NCBI GenBank assembly: GCA_033977485.1
Contig: CM066991.1
Location: forward strand, 132,513,999 to 132,577,998
Source of the DNA: Hydrangea macrophylla
Taxonomy: Eukaryota > Streptophyta > Magnoliopsida > Cornales > Hydrangeaceae
Direction of reading: 5' to 3'
DNA: 64,000 nt
Numbering within the stretch: position 1 is the stretch's first letter; each line of letters starts with the position of its first letter. The notes beneath the pieces were generated by a model. It did no database searches. It was given only the letters and a program-made list of their open reading frames with translations, and was not told where the DNA came from. A program made the position numbers and the translations under genes. Shown piece after piece: positions 37,024-49,447 of this stretch.

Positions 37024-37393
37024 CAGGGCCGGCCCTTGAGCCAAGCGGCTGCTTGGGGCCTAAAAAAATAATGGTTTGTTTGGCTTTGGAATAAGGCCTG
37101 GTTTGGCTTTGGAATAAGGTCTTGTTTGGCCAAAATACATGCATTATCAAAATAGGGCCTAAAAAATAGGGCCTTATATATACATGTATTATATATAAAA
37201 ATAGGACCAAGAAGGGCCTTAAAAAAATTTTATAGGCCTTGTTTGGCCAAAATACATGTATTATATATATAAATAGGACATTATATATACATGTATTATA
37301 TATAAAAATAGGACCAAAAAAGGGCCTAAAAAATTTTCTTCTTACGTTTGCTTAGGGCCTCATGTGAATTTCACAATCTCAGGGCCGGCCCTG
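37024..37393. mobile_element. hAT-like MITE with CAGGGCCGGCCCT ends
   Basis: Both ends carry CAGGGCCGGCCCT, itself palindromic. Flanks AGAGTGTG (37016-37023) and AGAGTGTC (37394-37401) match at 7 of 8 positions. The interior has an imperfect tandem repeat of TACATGTATTATATATA(A) with TAGGACC. It also interrupts the copia pol fragment. Confidence 0.75.
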
Positions 37394-37480
37394 AGAGTGT
37401 CAAATATCCGAGAATCCTAACTATCACCTTCCAGTAATTTGTAGAGGAAACTAGTGACTAGCATTTTCATGCTTTTGACA

Positions 37481-39352
37481 TACATAATTGTCACACTAAT
37501 TAATTTTAAACCGATTTGGCATCACAACATTATCTAATTTTTATGTCATTACTTTGATGCTTTGCTTTATATCATAAATTGATTTATCAAGCCTACACCA
37601 TTGCTCTCTTGTTCTGGAACTATAAACTCATATCATTATTCCACCTTGCATTCTTGGCAATTCATACACTCATAAATGCTTTTTATGTTTCCTCATCTTA
37701 AAACCAATAGCTTTAAATTACAATATGAATCAAATTGTCATCTTGACTAATATTCAATCATCTTGAGTTAACTCCAAGATAATCTCATATAATTAGATGA
37801 GCAAACCGAATTTCACAAATAAACGAACTGTATTAAAAAATTTCATACTTGCAAAAAAATAAAAATAATTACAAAGAATAAATAACTATTCATATATTAT
37901 TCAACATGACTCTACCCCCACATTTACAAGTATCATGATCACACTTTAATGCTAGTATTTTTATCATTACCCCCAAATTTGTAAAATTCTCAAGAACACA
38001 CAAACATCTTAAACATATTATTTGCCCCACATATTGTAAGTATCAGTGTTCACATGCATGTTAATACGAGCATTTTAATATTTTTAACATTACCCCCACA
38101 TTTGCAAATTAGTTTTTTTATACGAGCATTTTATCACTGCCCCCACATTTGTTAAAGTTTCCAAGATTGAGTGATTTTGCTCAATCACATACCAATTCTC
38201 ATATCCATGAGCCTAGATAATATTGCAATGAAGAAAAGTCATATTATTTAAACATGTCCCAAAATCAATTGCAACCCAAAATTTAATGAACTGATACATA
38301 CACTAAACATAATGAATCAACAAATGTATAAATCTCCGAACTATAAAAAAATGAAAATTGGTTTTCAATTTTGAATCAAATCTGAATTCCTATTATGCAA
38401 ACTGGTATTGGCTCTGTTCATTTGAACAAGCGGATTCACAATCAACCTATACATATGCATCATATTATTTCATATATATGTATACATGCACGTAATCAAA
38501 AGTCCAATTAGTGCACCTTTACAAACACCCCTAAATGATGCAAATAACATATTTAAATAGACACATATACAACAAGGCATAATATAGATGGAGCAATATT
38601 CCTTAAAAACACAGTATGTATAACATGTAAATGAACATGAAATTTACATAAGTAACATTCTTGCATTTACCATTATAAACATGTATGGCCTATAATCCTT
38701 TAGTTTGCAAGAATGTGACTTGAAACATATTCTTTTTAACGGAAAAATATGATGATAACATTCAAAAAAATTTCAATGTTTTTCACAAGGTTTCTAAACG
38801 TTGCATCGTTCCAAAGTTATTAACCAAAAGTCACTGTTTGAGAGAACCGATTTCAAAAGTGCACTGATCTATAAGACATTTTGATAAAAATAAAAATTTG
38901 AACTGATTCCTAATTATGATCAATCAGGTTCAAGTTCCAATCTATAAAGTACAAATACAGTAACGACATATATAGTAAAATAATTGAAGGGAAAAGCAGT
39001 TGTTTGTCGAACCAGTTCACAAGAATCGTACCTTTTCATAAATATATACACTAATTGTTGACTGTTAATTAATACATTAAAGATAGAAACAGTACACTAT
39101 TTTGAGAATCAAACTGCATCTAATATGTATGTATCAAATATAAATTATCAGAATCTATTTGTGTATTTGATGACAAACCAGTTCATTGAAGCACTCAATT
39201 TGTAACCCAGACTGTCTTGCGAAGTACAAAATCAATTTGGAAAAGATAAATCCGACCAGAAGCAAAACATAGATTACTAACGCAATCCAGTATTTTCGAA
39301 CAGTAAATTCAAAGTAGAGCAAAGAAGAGAGTATTTTCTAGAATACAGAATA
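37481..39352 (-). other. Non-coding interior of the copia element
   Basis: AT-rich sequence where gag and most of pol would be expected. No protein domain is recognisable. A degenerate motif TTACCCCCACATTTG(C/T)AAA recurs about four to five times between 37915 and 38155. Confidence 0.5.
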
Positions 39353-39534
39353 GAGTAATACTTGGGGCACAACCAAAGCCACAACCTTTTGCTAACCTCT
39401 ATTTTGTGTCTATCTCTCTCCTAGTGGGCACTGTGGGGTCACTGGCACTATGGGACCCATCAAGAGAGAGATAGACATAAAATAGAGGTTGTGAGCAAAA
39501 GATTGTGGCTTTGGTTGTGCCCCAAGTATTACCC
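39353..39534. mobile_element. Foldback MITE with 9-bp target duplication, Mutator-like
   Basis: Arms of about 75 bp (GAGTAATACTTGGGGCACAA ... TTGTGCCCCAAGTATTACCC) are almost perfectly inverted around a short loop near 39430-39465. Flanked by perfect TACAGAATA duplications (39344-39352 and 39535-39543). It lies just inside the copia right LTR. Confidence 0.9.
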
Positions 39535-39605
39535 TACAGAATATTGCAGAAAGTCGGTTTCCAGATTTATACAAAATGCAAACAACAAATAAAATGTCTT
39601 AAGAT

Positions 39606-39962
39606 TGTTGTCAAAAGTATATTGGGATCTATATATGTGTATAAATCTAAAATCAAGAACTAACAATACTGTAAATAAAACAGAATCTGGTATAGATGAA
39701 AAACGAAGAATAGATCGAGTTTAGTGTTTGACACTATATCCTTAAGACAATTTATGCCCCCGCATTGGTGCTAACGGAATTACGGCATTTGTCTTCCTGG
39801 ATACAATGATCTCCCCTTACTATAGAAGCACTTCAAATAATAAGGTTCCAGCGAACCATACTTGTGTTTATACTCTCTCAAACACTTGACACACTAACAA
39901 TGTATATATGAACTAATATAAAAATCTTACTATTTTTTCTTACTCTAAATGAATGAATAAGA

Positions 39963-39993
<31 letters not shown>
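39606..39993 (-). repeat. Copia right LTR (5' LTR), left part
   Basis: It begins TGTTGTCAAAAGTATATTGG and matches the left LTR from 33598. It breaks off in a (TA)n tract at 39965-39993, where the gypsy element inserted. The rest is at 49448-49593. Confidence 0.8.
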
Positions 39994-39996
<3 letters not shown>

Positions 39997-42388
39997 AACA
40001 CTCGTACCCGGAGAACGGGTAAATTATTATTTTTATATGCATTAATTAATATAATTAGTGTATAAAATGGATTAAGGGGAGGCTTGGACTCGCCCATGAA
40101 AAGTGTTCAGTAAAGGACATTAGTTGGAAAAGTCCCCAGTGAGGAGGGACATGTTTGGAAGTGGAACCCAGCTGTCACACCCCAACCCGCCTCGTGCGGA
40201 TTAGGACACGTGCAACAAATCTACAAGAGTCCACGTACATTAATTGCAAAGAAACATTCGAATTACTAAGAATCGCATGTGTTTAGCAAAATTAAACAAC
40301 TCCATTGTTACAAAACAGCCCCAAAGGGTAAAATGGTAATTAGTAAGTTATAGCAAAATTTTATACCAAAAGATAGGTCTTTGAGTCCCGGTTCCAACAC
40401 AAAAATCAGCGCGCGAATACAAGTTTTCTAGAGTGAGTTATGTCCGTTTCCGTAAAAACGGATGTGCTGTGAAATTGCATGCGGATCGATCCATCTTATC
40501 ATTTTTTTAGCAAAATGTCCCCGAAAAAGACCGGATCGATCCCTTCATTAACCCGGATCGATCTGGGCTTCCTAGAACTTGTTTTTGCTTCTAAAAACAC
40601 TGTCAAAACCTATCCAACTCATACCCAAACCAAACCAAACTTCTTGGGACATTACGAAAACATTTCAAACACATTCATAAACATGTTTAAGCATTACCCA
40701 CGCATGTATCACATGTCCACAACCAAAATTTGATCAAAATCATTCATGAACTCAACTCTTTTTGAATCAAAATAAGCTTTGAAGTTCAACTTATGTCAAG
40801 AATTTGTATCTCATAAGACCTTGTTGGAAATGAACTTAAAGCTTCAACCAACCACATAGAACATTAAGAAACCATATCAAAACCAATTCCAAGCATTCAA
40901 TCCATGAATGTATCCTCCTTTGAATCGAACAAGTGAATCAAATGATTGTGTTTAATGGATTCAAAATTATATGTGATGTTAGAGATGATAATTCATGATT
41001 AGGAGTATAAAGATGTTAATCATGTAAATTCTATGAAAATTATATGTTGATACATGAATATGTGTTTATGTGCTTATATATCTATGTGGTAGTCAATGAG
41101 CACCGGAGAAATGGTTCATTATTGGGAGTAATAAGGATGATGTAGAGGAAGAATCTGATAAATACGGAAGTCCAAGAATAGAAGTGGCCACGAGACCAAG
41201 GGACATCTTTGGGTCTGAATGAACCATATAATCGTTGACTCGGCGATTACGGTTACGTCTTATGTATGAATTGTAGCATTGCACGTGTTAAACATACAAT
41301 CATGTTAGAATGCTCACTAATCGTAATGCTTAAGAAAATCGTTTTCTTATTTCTGTTGTGGTACATAGCAACCACCGCAGGTTCGGAGCCATATCCGGAG
41401 GAGAAATGACTCCCGTGATGGGAGAGATGGGAGAGAGATGGGAGAAATTTGTGCCTCATACTTGTGAACTTCTTTTTGAACTTGTAAAATGATGTAAATT
41501 ATGGTTTCTTTTATGTTAATGTTCATATTTGGGTTGTAGAAAAAGAGGAATCCTAAACTTGTATTGTGATTAGTTAGAAGTGAATTTGGGAACTAATGTG
41601 TAAGTTCTCCTGTTTTGTTCAAGAATGGTACAAGTTAGTAGTTGAGACCATCCCGGCAAGTTCATATGTGTCGCTAGTATCTTAAACATGTTTCCTTAGT
41701 GTTCACAATACTAGTTATAACCTTGAGTTAATTCCCAACAAGTTTCATGAACTTTGGATGAGAATTGAGTTTAAAGGGTTTAAAGTTTGTTTTGGTTTTA
41801 ATGGAATGAGTTCATGGTGGATTTGATCAAATGATGAATGTGATTGTGTGATTCATGCTTAACTTGAGATTAAAAATGTTTGGGAGTGTGTTGGAAATAT
41901 TTTCCCAAAGTTTTATAATGTTTCCATGTGATTTGGTTGTGTTTTGGTAAGTTTGAAACTTGTTTGACAGTAAAAGTTAGCAGCAGAACCTGTTCTGTAG
42001 GCCGTGGATCGATCTGAATTTGTGAAGGGATCAATCCGGCTTTTCCGAGGAACATTCTGCTAGTAAACACAAGAAATGGATCGATCCGCCTGTATTTTCA
42101 CAGCACGTCCGCTTTTACGTAACTCTTTCTAGGAAATTCGGATTCGCGCGCCATTTTTTGCGTTAAAACCAGGACTCATAAATTTATCTTTTGGTATAAA
42201 ATTTGATATACTTTATTAATGACCATTTTACCCTTGGGTTTGTTTTTGTCACAGCAATCTCTTTTCTGATGGTTTAATTCATATTTTCCTTAATAACTAA
42301 CAGGGTTTAATGTTTATTAGTGTATTTTGAGTGCGTATATTCTTGTTACACGTATCCTAATCTGCCGGGGGTGAGTTGGGGTGTGACA
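39994..42388 (+). repeat. Gypsy element 1, 5' LTR with an inverted internal segment
   Basis: Bases 39994-40171 match the start of the 3' LTR, and about 40940-42388 match its 3' part from about 48043. Between them (40173-about 40937) lies sequence inverted relative to the LTR: it begins TGTCACACCCCAACCCGCC, the complement of an LTR 3' end, and resembles 58062-58860. The 743 bp expected here (compare 47302-48044) are missing. Confidence 0.85.
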
Positions 42389-42393
42389 ATTTT

Positions 42394-42405
42394 TGGTATC
42401 AGAGC
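42394..42405 (+). other. Primer-binding site of gypsy element 1
   Basis: TGGTATCAGAGC begins five bases after the 5' LTR end. This is the usual initiator Met-tRNA complementary site of plant LTR retrotransposons. Confidence 0.8.
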
Positions 42406-42584
42406 AATAGGTTAGAGCCTTTGGGGACGAGAGGCGTATACGACGTGTAGTGTGCACATAACGACACGTAGTTGCATAAACATGCATATACGTTTACTTA
42501 GCATGATTTTATCATTGATTAACTTACCATGTGTTTATTTAAAAGTAACGTGCATGTGTGTACTATATGTGGGTGCCAGGCATT

Positions 42585-43716
42585 ATGTCTGGAGGTGACA
42601 CCTCAAACCGAATAGAATGAGTTAAAAGAGCAATTGAGGGATTGGTTCGAGTGGCTGAAACTCATGTGGTCGAAGAAAGACCGGTACAATCTAATCCAAA
42701 TCCAAGGGAGGAAGTTGTCACTGTTTCTAAATTTCATAAGTAGAAGCCGACAATATTCCGTGGGGAAGCCGATCCAATGAAGGCAAACTTTTGGGTTTCC
42801 GATATGGGTAAAATCTTTAGGCTGTTACCGTGTACAGAGGAACAGAAAGTTCTATTTGCCGCCGATACGTTAAAAGGATGAAGTACAATATTGGTGGCGT
42901 ACCAAACTTGGTTCAGGTCAACCTGCAATATGGGACCAATTTCTTGAGATTTTTAATGATCAATATTTTTCAGAATCATTTGGGGATCAGAAGGCACATG
43001 AGTTTATGGAATTAGTACAAGGGGGAAAGTCAGTTCAGGACTATGCAACACAGTTTACAAGCTTGGAAAGGTTTGCGCGGGACGTGATAACAACTGAAAA
43101 AGTGAAAGCAAGAAAGTTTGTAGCAGGGCTTCGAAGTGACATCCGGGGACGAGTGACCATGTTCTGACCAAAGACTTTTGCTAAGGCACTGGATATTGTC
43201 TCCATAGCTGAGAGGGATCTTGGGTATACATCGAGCATGCCACCACCATCAAGTCAACAAAACAAAAGGGCTGGGTTAAGTCAGCTCATTAGTCAAGGAA
43301 GTGCAAAGAGGCAGGGTTTGAATGGTTCAACCACTAGTATTGGCAGTGGTTCTGGTGGAAACAAATCGAGAAGTCAGATTTGTCAGAAGTTTCATTGGGA
43401 ACGATGCAATCAACTTCCAAATCTGATCACTTGTAACATATGTCGACAACCGGGACACATCGCTAGGAATTGTCCGAATCAAAATATGGATATGAGGGGC
43501 CGATGCTTTACTTGTAAGGAGTTGGGACATCAAGCTAAGGACTTTCCTACTAGACGCCAAGGAGCTTCGGGTTCTGGTTCTTTCGCGGCCAGCGCTATCA
43601 CACCAAGGACTACTCAACCTCCGAAGAGGGAGCAACGAGAGGCAAGATCATTCCAACTTAGGCTGGGAGATACTGCTTCTGTCGACACTGTTGTCTCAGG
43701 TATGGTTCCCATTTGC
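42585..43716 (+). pseudogene. Gypsy element 1 gag pseudogene
   Basis: The frame opens with MSGGDTSNRIE and meets TGA at 42618; further stops and shifts follow. Recognisable parts are PTIFRGEADPMKANFW (capsid-like start), FMELVQGGKSVQDYATQFT with LERFARD (retrotransposon gag domain), and two CCHC knuckles near 43430-43550. The first, CNICRQPGHIARNC, is complete; in the second (CFTCKELGHQAKDF) the last Cys is Phe. Gag packages the element RNA. Confidence 0.85.
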
Positions 43717-46700
43717 TGATATCTAGCAAATGTACTTATAGATTCGGGATCCACACACTCATTCGTGTCACACCACTTTGCTAAACATTTAGATAAACTG
43801 TTAGAGTTCCTAAACTATGATTTATCTGTCGCGATACCGTTGGAGGCTCCATTGGTTAGTTCGGGTGTGTTTAGAAAATGTGAGATTAATGTTAATGGTA
43901 AAGAGTTAGCAGTTGATTTGGTACTGTTAGTTATTCAACACTTCGATGTTATATTGGGTATGGATTGGTTAGCGGCTAATCATGCTAATATTGATTGTAA
44001 CACTAAAAGGAGTAGCATTCCGTATTCCGAATCAAGATGAGTTTTATTTTTAAGGTAAAGGTGTTGTATCACCGCTGTATATTGTGTCAGCTATTGAAGC
44101 TTGTCATTTATTAAAGAAGGGCTGCCGGGGATTTCTATGTAGTATTCTTGATACTAAAGGTCTCGATTTAAAACTTGAGGATATTCCGGTAGTTAAAGAA
44201 TTTTTAGATGTATTTCCAGAGGAGTTACCTAGTGTATTGATTGATCGAGAGATTGAGTTTGGTATTGATGTTATGCCGGAAACTCAACCAATTTCACGAG
44301 CACCATATCGTATGGCACCAGTTGAGTTGAAAGAGTTAAAGATACAGTTGCAAGAGTTGCTAGACAAGGGCTTTATCCGACCTAGTGTGTCTCCGTGGGA
44401 CGCACCAATACTATTTGTGAAGAAGAAGGATGGTACAATGCAGATGTATTGACTACCGGGAGATCAACAAGGTAACCATCAAGAACAAATACCCATTACA
44501 ACGTATTGACGACCTATTTGATCAACTTCAAGGGACTCAGGTATTTTCGAAGATAGACTTGAGATCGGGATACCACCAATTGAAAGTCAAAGCAGAGGAT
44601 GTAGAGAAGACCGCCTTTAGGACTCGCTACGGGCACTATGAATTTCTAGTGATGCCATTTGGGATTACTAATACGCCTGCTGCCTTCATGGATTTAATGA
44701 ATCGGATGTTCAAATCGTATTTGGATGAATTTGTGATTGTTTTTATTGATGACATTCTTATTTATTCCAATAGTCTGGAGGAGCACGAACGACACTTGAG
44801 ACTAGTTTTGCAGCGACTACGAGAAAAATAATTGTTTGGAAAATTGAAGAAAATTGAGTTTTGGTTTACGAGTGTCACTTTTCTGGGGCATGTGATCTCT
44901 AAAGAAGGTATTTCTGTAGACCCACAGAAGATTGAAGCCGTTATGAATTGGTCAAGACCTACAAATGTGTCCGAGATTCAAAATTTCTTGGGGTTAGCCG
45001 GATATTACAGAAGGTTTGTTAAAGACTTTTCTAGAATCGCGACTTCGATGACAAGGCTAGTGAGAAAAGACGTATCGCTTAAGTGGAATAAGGAGTGTGA
45101 AGATTGCTTTTTAGCATTAAAGGAGAAACTAACAATGGCACCGATATTTACAATTCCAATAGGTACTGAAAATTTCAAAATTTATAGTGATGCTTCTCAC
45201 CAAGGCTTGGGATGTGTTTTGACACAAGATAACAAGGTAATAGCCTAAGCTTCGCGACAATTGAGATCTCACGAGAAGAATTACCCAACACATGACTTGG
45301 AGTTAGCAGCGATTATTTTTGCCTTGAAGATTTGGAGACACTATCTATACGGGGAGACTTATGAAATTTTCACCGACCACAAAAGTTTGAAGTATTTGTT
45401 CACTCAGAGTGATCTAAATATGCGACAAAGAAGGTGGTTGGAACTCATGAAAGATTATGACTTGAAGATTTAGTATCACCCGGGAAAGGCCAATGTAGTG
45501 GCCGATGCTTTGAGCCGGAAGTCGTCGGAAAGCTTAGCCTATATCTTGACTGGACAAGAAAAGTTGGTGGAAGAATTTGAACGATTGAACCTTGAAGTAA
45601 TTCCTAGAGTTAAGGGTGGTTTAATGGGTGCGATTGTTGCACAACCGAGTTTAATTGGTGAAATAAAGTCGAATCAACTTCTAGATCCAGCCTACAAAAA
45701 GATTATAGATGAATTACCTGAGGGTAGAAGGCCAGAGTTTAGTTTTGAAGATGGTGTTCTCAAATATATTAACTGACTATGCGTTCTTAAAGTTAAAGAT
45801 TTGAGAAAGAAAGTTAAGGAAAAAGCCCACAATACAAGATATTCGATACATTCGGGAAGTACCAAAAATATATCGAGACTTGCGCAAAATTTACTGGTGG
45901 AGTGATATGAAGTGAGAAGTCGCAGAATTTGTGTCCAAATGTATGACTTGCCAAAAAGTGAAACTAGAACATCAACGACCTGGAAGAGAATTACATCCTT
46001 TAGAGATACCAGAGTGGAAATGGGAACATATTACAATGGATTTCGTATCGGGATTTCCAAGATCTACAAAGTCTAATGATAGCATTTGGGTTATTGTCGA
46101 CCGGTTGACTACGTCAGCCCATTTTCTACCTATCAAGACCAAAGATCCATCAAAACTTGCAGAAATTTACATTCGGGAAATTATTCGGCTTCATAGAGCA
46201 ATGGTTTCAATCGTGTCAGACCGTGATACCCGATTCGTATCAAGACTTTGGGAGAGTTTATAGAAGGCTATGGGAACAACTTTACATTTTAGTACTGCAT
46301 TTCATCCCCAGACCGATGGTCAATCCGAAAGGGTGATTCAGATTTTTGAAGACATGTTAAGGATTTGTGTTATGGATTTTAAAGCAGATTGGGAAACTCA
46401 TTTGCCATTGATTGAATTTTCTTACAACAATAGCTTTCAAACTAGTATTAGAATGGCGCCTTATGAGGCACTGTATGGTAGAAAGTGTAGATCGCCGGTT
46501 TGTTGGACAGAAGTTGGAGAGAAACAGCTTTTGGGGCCGGAGATAGTTCAAATCACTACTGATAAGATTCGATTGACTAAACAATGGTTACAAACGGCTC
46601 AGAGTCGTTATAAAAGTTATGCGGATACGGGTAGAAGACCATTGGAGTTTGAGATTGGTGACTATTTGTTTTTGAAGGTATCACCTTCAAAAGGTATAGC

Positions 46701-47074
46701 ATGGTTTTGTAAGCGAGGTAAGCTCAGTCCAAGATACGTTGGACCTTATCTAATTCTTAATCGGGTGGGACCGTTGGCTTATCGGTTGGAATTGTCACAA
46801 GAATTGGCGAATGTTCATAACGTGTTCCACGTGTCAATGCTGCGACGTTATGTGCCGGATTCGAAACATGTAATAGTCCCAGAACAGTTAGAGATTCGGG
46901 AAGATTTAACTTATGTGGAGCATCTAGTGCAAATTCTTGATAGAAAAGATCAAGTGTTGAGAACCAAGGTGATTCCACTTGTGATGGATCAATGGCGTAG
47001 CCATTCCGTCGAAGAAGCAACTTGGGAATGAGATGATGAGATTCAAGCCAAGTACCTGCATCTCTTTGATTCTT
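43717..47074 (+). pseudogene. Gypsy element 1 pol pseudogene (protease, RT, RNase H, integrase)
   Basis: In order: protease with [12 protein letters not shown] (about 43737-43770); reverse transcriptase with [14 protein letters not shown], then [15 protein letters not shown] and the FIDDILIYS active-site block (about 44740-44770); RNase H with [15 protein letters not shown] and TDHKSLKYL; integrase with [20 protein letters not shown] and [12 protein letters not shown]; then a tail with HNVFHVSMLRRYV and VEEATWE. The integrase zinc-finger region (about 45780-45930) is scrambled. Stops occur near 43716, 44053, 44831, 45248, 45473, 45776, 45913, 46263 and 47031, with shifts near 44010, 44450 and 45850. 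Comparison with element 2 shows which are lesions. Confidence 0.88.
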
Positions 47075-47110
47075 GAGGTAAGAGCAAGTTTGGGGACCAA
47101 ACTTTCTTTT

Positions 47111-47123
47111 AGGGAGGGAGAAA
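47111..47123 (+). other. Polypurine tract of gypsy element 1
   Basis: AGGGAGGGAGAAA directly precedes the 3' LTR at 47124, the position and composition expected for the plus-strand primer site. Confidence 0.8.
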
Positions 47124-49442
47124 TGTAATACCCGTACCCAGAGAACGGGTAAATTATTATTTTTATATGCATTAATTAATATAATTGGTGTATAAAATGG
47201 ATTAAGGGGAAGTTTGGACTCGCCCGTGAAAAGTGTTCAGTAAAGGACACTAGTTGGAAAAGTCCCCAGTGAGGAGGGACATGTTTGGAAGTGGAACCCA
47301 GTGAAGGGCCTAAATAATTTTTTTTTTTTTTTGTATTTTACGTGATTAAATGCATTTATGTGATTACATGAATATTTGCTTAAATGCCTTCATATTATAT
47401 GTTGATATATGTGTAGCATTTGGAATTAGTTTGGACATCCAACTAAGGGTATAACTGAAAAAAGGTCATAATCAGTAGGTGCGATAGCAATTTTATAAAA
47501 TATTTGGGACCCGCGTTGGGACCCATACGGAACTTAGACAAACACTCATTAAATAATTGGGTAGTTAATGGAATGTTTGGGGGATTTCATAATAAGAACT
47601 TAAGAATTCTGGGGGTGTAAATGAAAGAGGAGAAAAAAATTGTGGTAATGACAACACATTACATGTAGCATGTGTGTCAAGGAATGAGAGAGTCTCTCAT
47701 TTCTGTAGGAATTAAACAAAAGAAAAGTGATCACCGAGAGAGAAGGCGAGCTCGAGACGCCGATGTCGAAATCTCGTCGTTCCGTCGCCGCCGTTCGTCG
47801 GATTCATAAATCGAAGCCATTTTCGGACTCGTGGAGGTGAGACGAACGTTTCTATACCCTTAATTTATGTTTAAATTGCTGAATTTTGGTAGCTCATACT
47901 TAACTGTGAAACGTCGTCTACCGAATTCTTGTAGGATTCATTTTGGTGTTGAAATTGAGCTCTAATTGGTGAAATTCAGCACTTCTATAGCTTGAATATT
48001 GGTAAAATCTTGCTTAAGGTAAGTTTTCTATACAAACCAAATGATTGTGTTTAATGGGTTCAAAGCTATATGTGATGTTAGAGATGATAATTCATGATTA
48101 GGAGTATAAAGATGTTAATCATGTAATTCTATGTCAATTCTATGAAAAATATATGTTGATACATGAATATGTGTTTATGTGCTTATATGTCTATGTGGTA
48201 GTCAATGAGCACTGGGAAATGACTCATTGTTGGGAGTAATAAGGGTGGTGTAGAGGAAAAATCCGATAAATACGGAAGTCCAAGGAATAGAAGTAGCCAC
48301 GAGACCAAGGGAGGTCTTCGGGTCTGAATGAACCATATAACTGGTGACTAGACGATTACGATTACGTCTTATGTATGAATTGTAGCATTGCACGTGTTAA
48401 ACATACAATCATGTTAGAATGCTCACTAAGCGTAATGCTTAAGAAAACTGTTTTCCTATTTCTGTTGTGATACATAACTACCACCGCATGTTCGGAGCCA
48501 TATTCGGAGGGAAAATGACGCGTGCGATGGGAGAGATGGGGGAGATTTGTGCCTCATGCTTGTGAACTTCTTTTTGAACTTGTAAAATGATGTAAATTAT
48601 GGTTTTTTTTTTTTATGTTAATGTTTATATCTGGGTTGTAGAAAAAGAGTTTGAATCCTAAACTTGTATTGTGATAGTTAGAAGTGAATTTGAGAACTAA
48701 TGTGTAAATTCTCCTGTTTTGTTCAAGAATGGTACAAATTAGTAGTTGAGACCATCCCGGCAAGTTCGGATGTGTCGCTAGTATCTTAAACATGTTTCCT
48801 TGGTGTTTACAATGCTAGTTATAACTCCCAACAAGTTTTATGAACTTTGAATGAGAATTGAGTTTAAAGGGTTTAAAGTTTGTTTTGGTTTAAATGGAAT
48901 GAGTTCATGGTGGATTTGATCAAATGATGAATGTGATTGTGTGATTCATGCTTAACTTGAGATTTAAAATGTTTGGGAGTGTATTGTAAATGTTTTCCCA
49001 AAGTTTTATAATGTTTCCATATGATTTGGTTGTGTTTTGGTAAGTTTGAAACTTGTTTGACAGTAAAAGTTAGCAGCAGAACCTGTTCTGCAGGTCGCGG
49101 ATCGATCCGGGTTTGTGAAGGGATCGATCCGGCTTTTCCGAGGAACATTCTGCTAGTAAACACAAGAAATGGATCGATCCGGGTTTTATGAAGGGATCGA
49201 TCCGCTTGTATTTTTCACAGCACGTCCGCTTTTACAGAAACGTGCATAACTCTTTCTAGGAAATTCGGATTCGCACGCCGTTTTTTGCGTTTGAACCAGG
49301 ATTCATAAATCTATCTTATCTGATGGTTTAATTCATGTTTTTCTTAATAACTAACAGAGTTTATTGTTTATTAGTGTATTTTGGGTGCGTATATTTTTGT
49401 TACACGTGTCCTAATCCGCTGGGGGCCGGTCGGGATGTGACA
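47124..49442 (+). repeat. Gypsy element 1, 3' LTR
   Basis: Starts TGTAATACCCGTACCC and ends GGTCGGGATGTGACA. It has the normal internal order, including a CG-rich block near 47745-47830 that is missing from the 5' LTR. Pairs of the 10-bp palindrome GGATCGATCC lie at about 49098-49205. Confidence 0.9.
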
Positions 49443-49447
49443 TATAT

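Larger units (their letters stand above)
36329..37480 (-). pseudogene. Ty1-copia pol fragment (reverse transcriptase end and RNase H)
   Basis: Reading the minus strand and skipping the two small elements inside, recognisable pieces in order are NYWKVIVRILGYL (about 37440-37400), ALYNGCPY (near 37000), DLKNSKSTSGYVFTFE (about 36750-36700), and SRHIRQKHNSVKQLISNEII with SIDCIKSKDNKVDPLTKMF (about 36480-36360). These match the family patterns YLKGT, KSTSGYVF, KSRHI and the C-terminal D...PLTK of copia RNase H. Frameshifts and stops interrupt it. RNase H removes the RNA strand in reverse transcription; this copy is dead. Confidence 0.8.
39994..49442 (+). mobile_element. Ty3-gypsy retrotransposon (chromovirus, probably Tekay/Del type), full length but coding-dead
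   Basis: The element runs from TGTAACAC to GATGTGACA with TATAT duplications on both sides (39989-39993 and 49443-49447), though the left flank is itself a TA microsatellite. Order: 5' LTR 39994-42388, primer-binding site, gag, protease, reverse transcriptase, RNase H, integrase with a chromodomain-like tail, polypurine tract and 3' LTR 47124-49442. This order fits Ty3-gypsy. The clade assignment rests on remembered motif similarity. Many stops and frameshifts make it non-autonomous. Confidence 0.92.

Noticed and set aside
43327..43635. Minus-strand frame across the gypsy gag knuckles
   Set aside because: Antisense to gag; the plus strand holds the CCHC motifs.
46757..47172. Minus-strand frames at the end of gypsy element 1
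   Set aside because: Antisense to the integrase tail and LTR start; no independent evidence.
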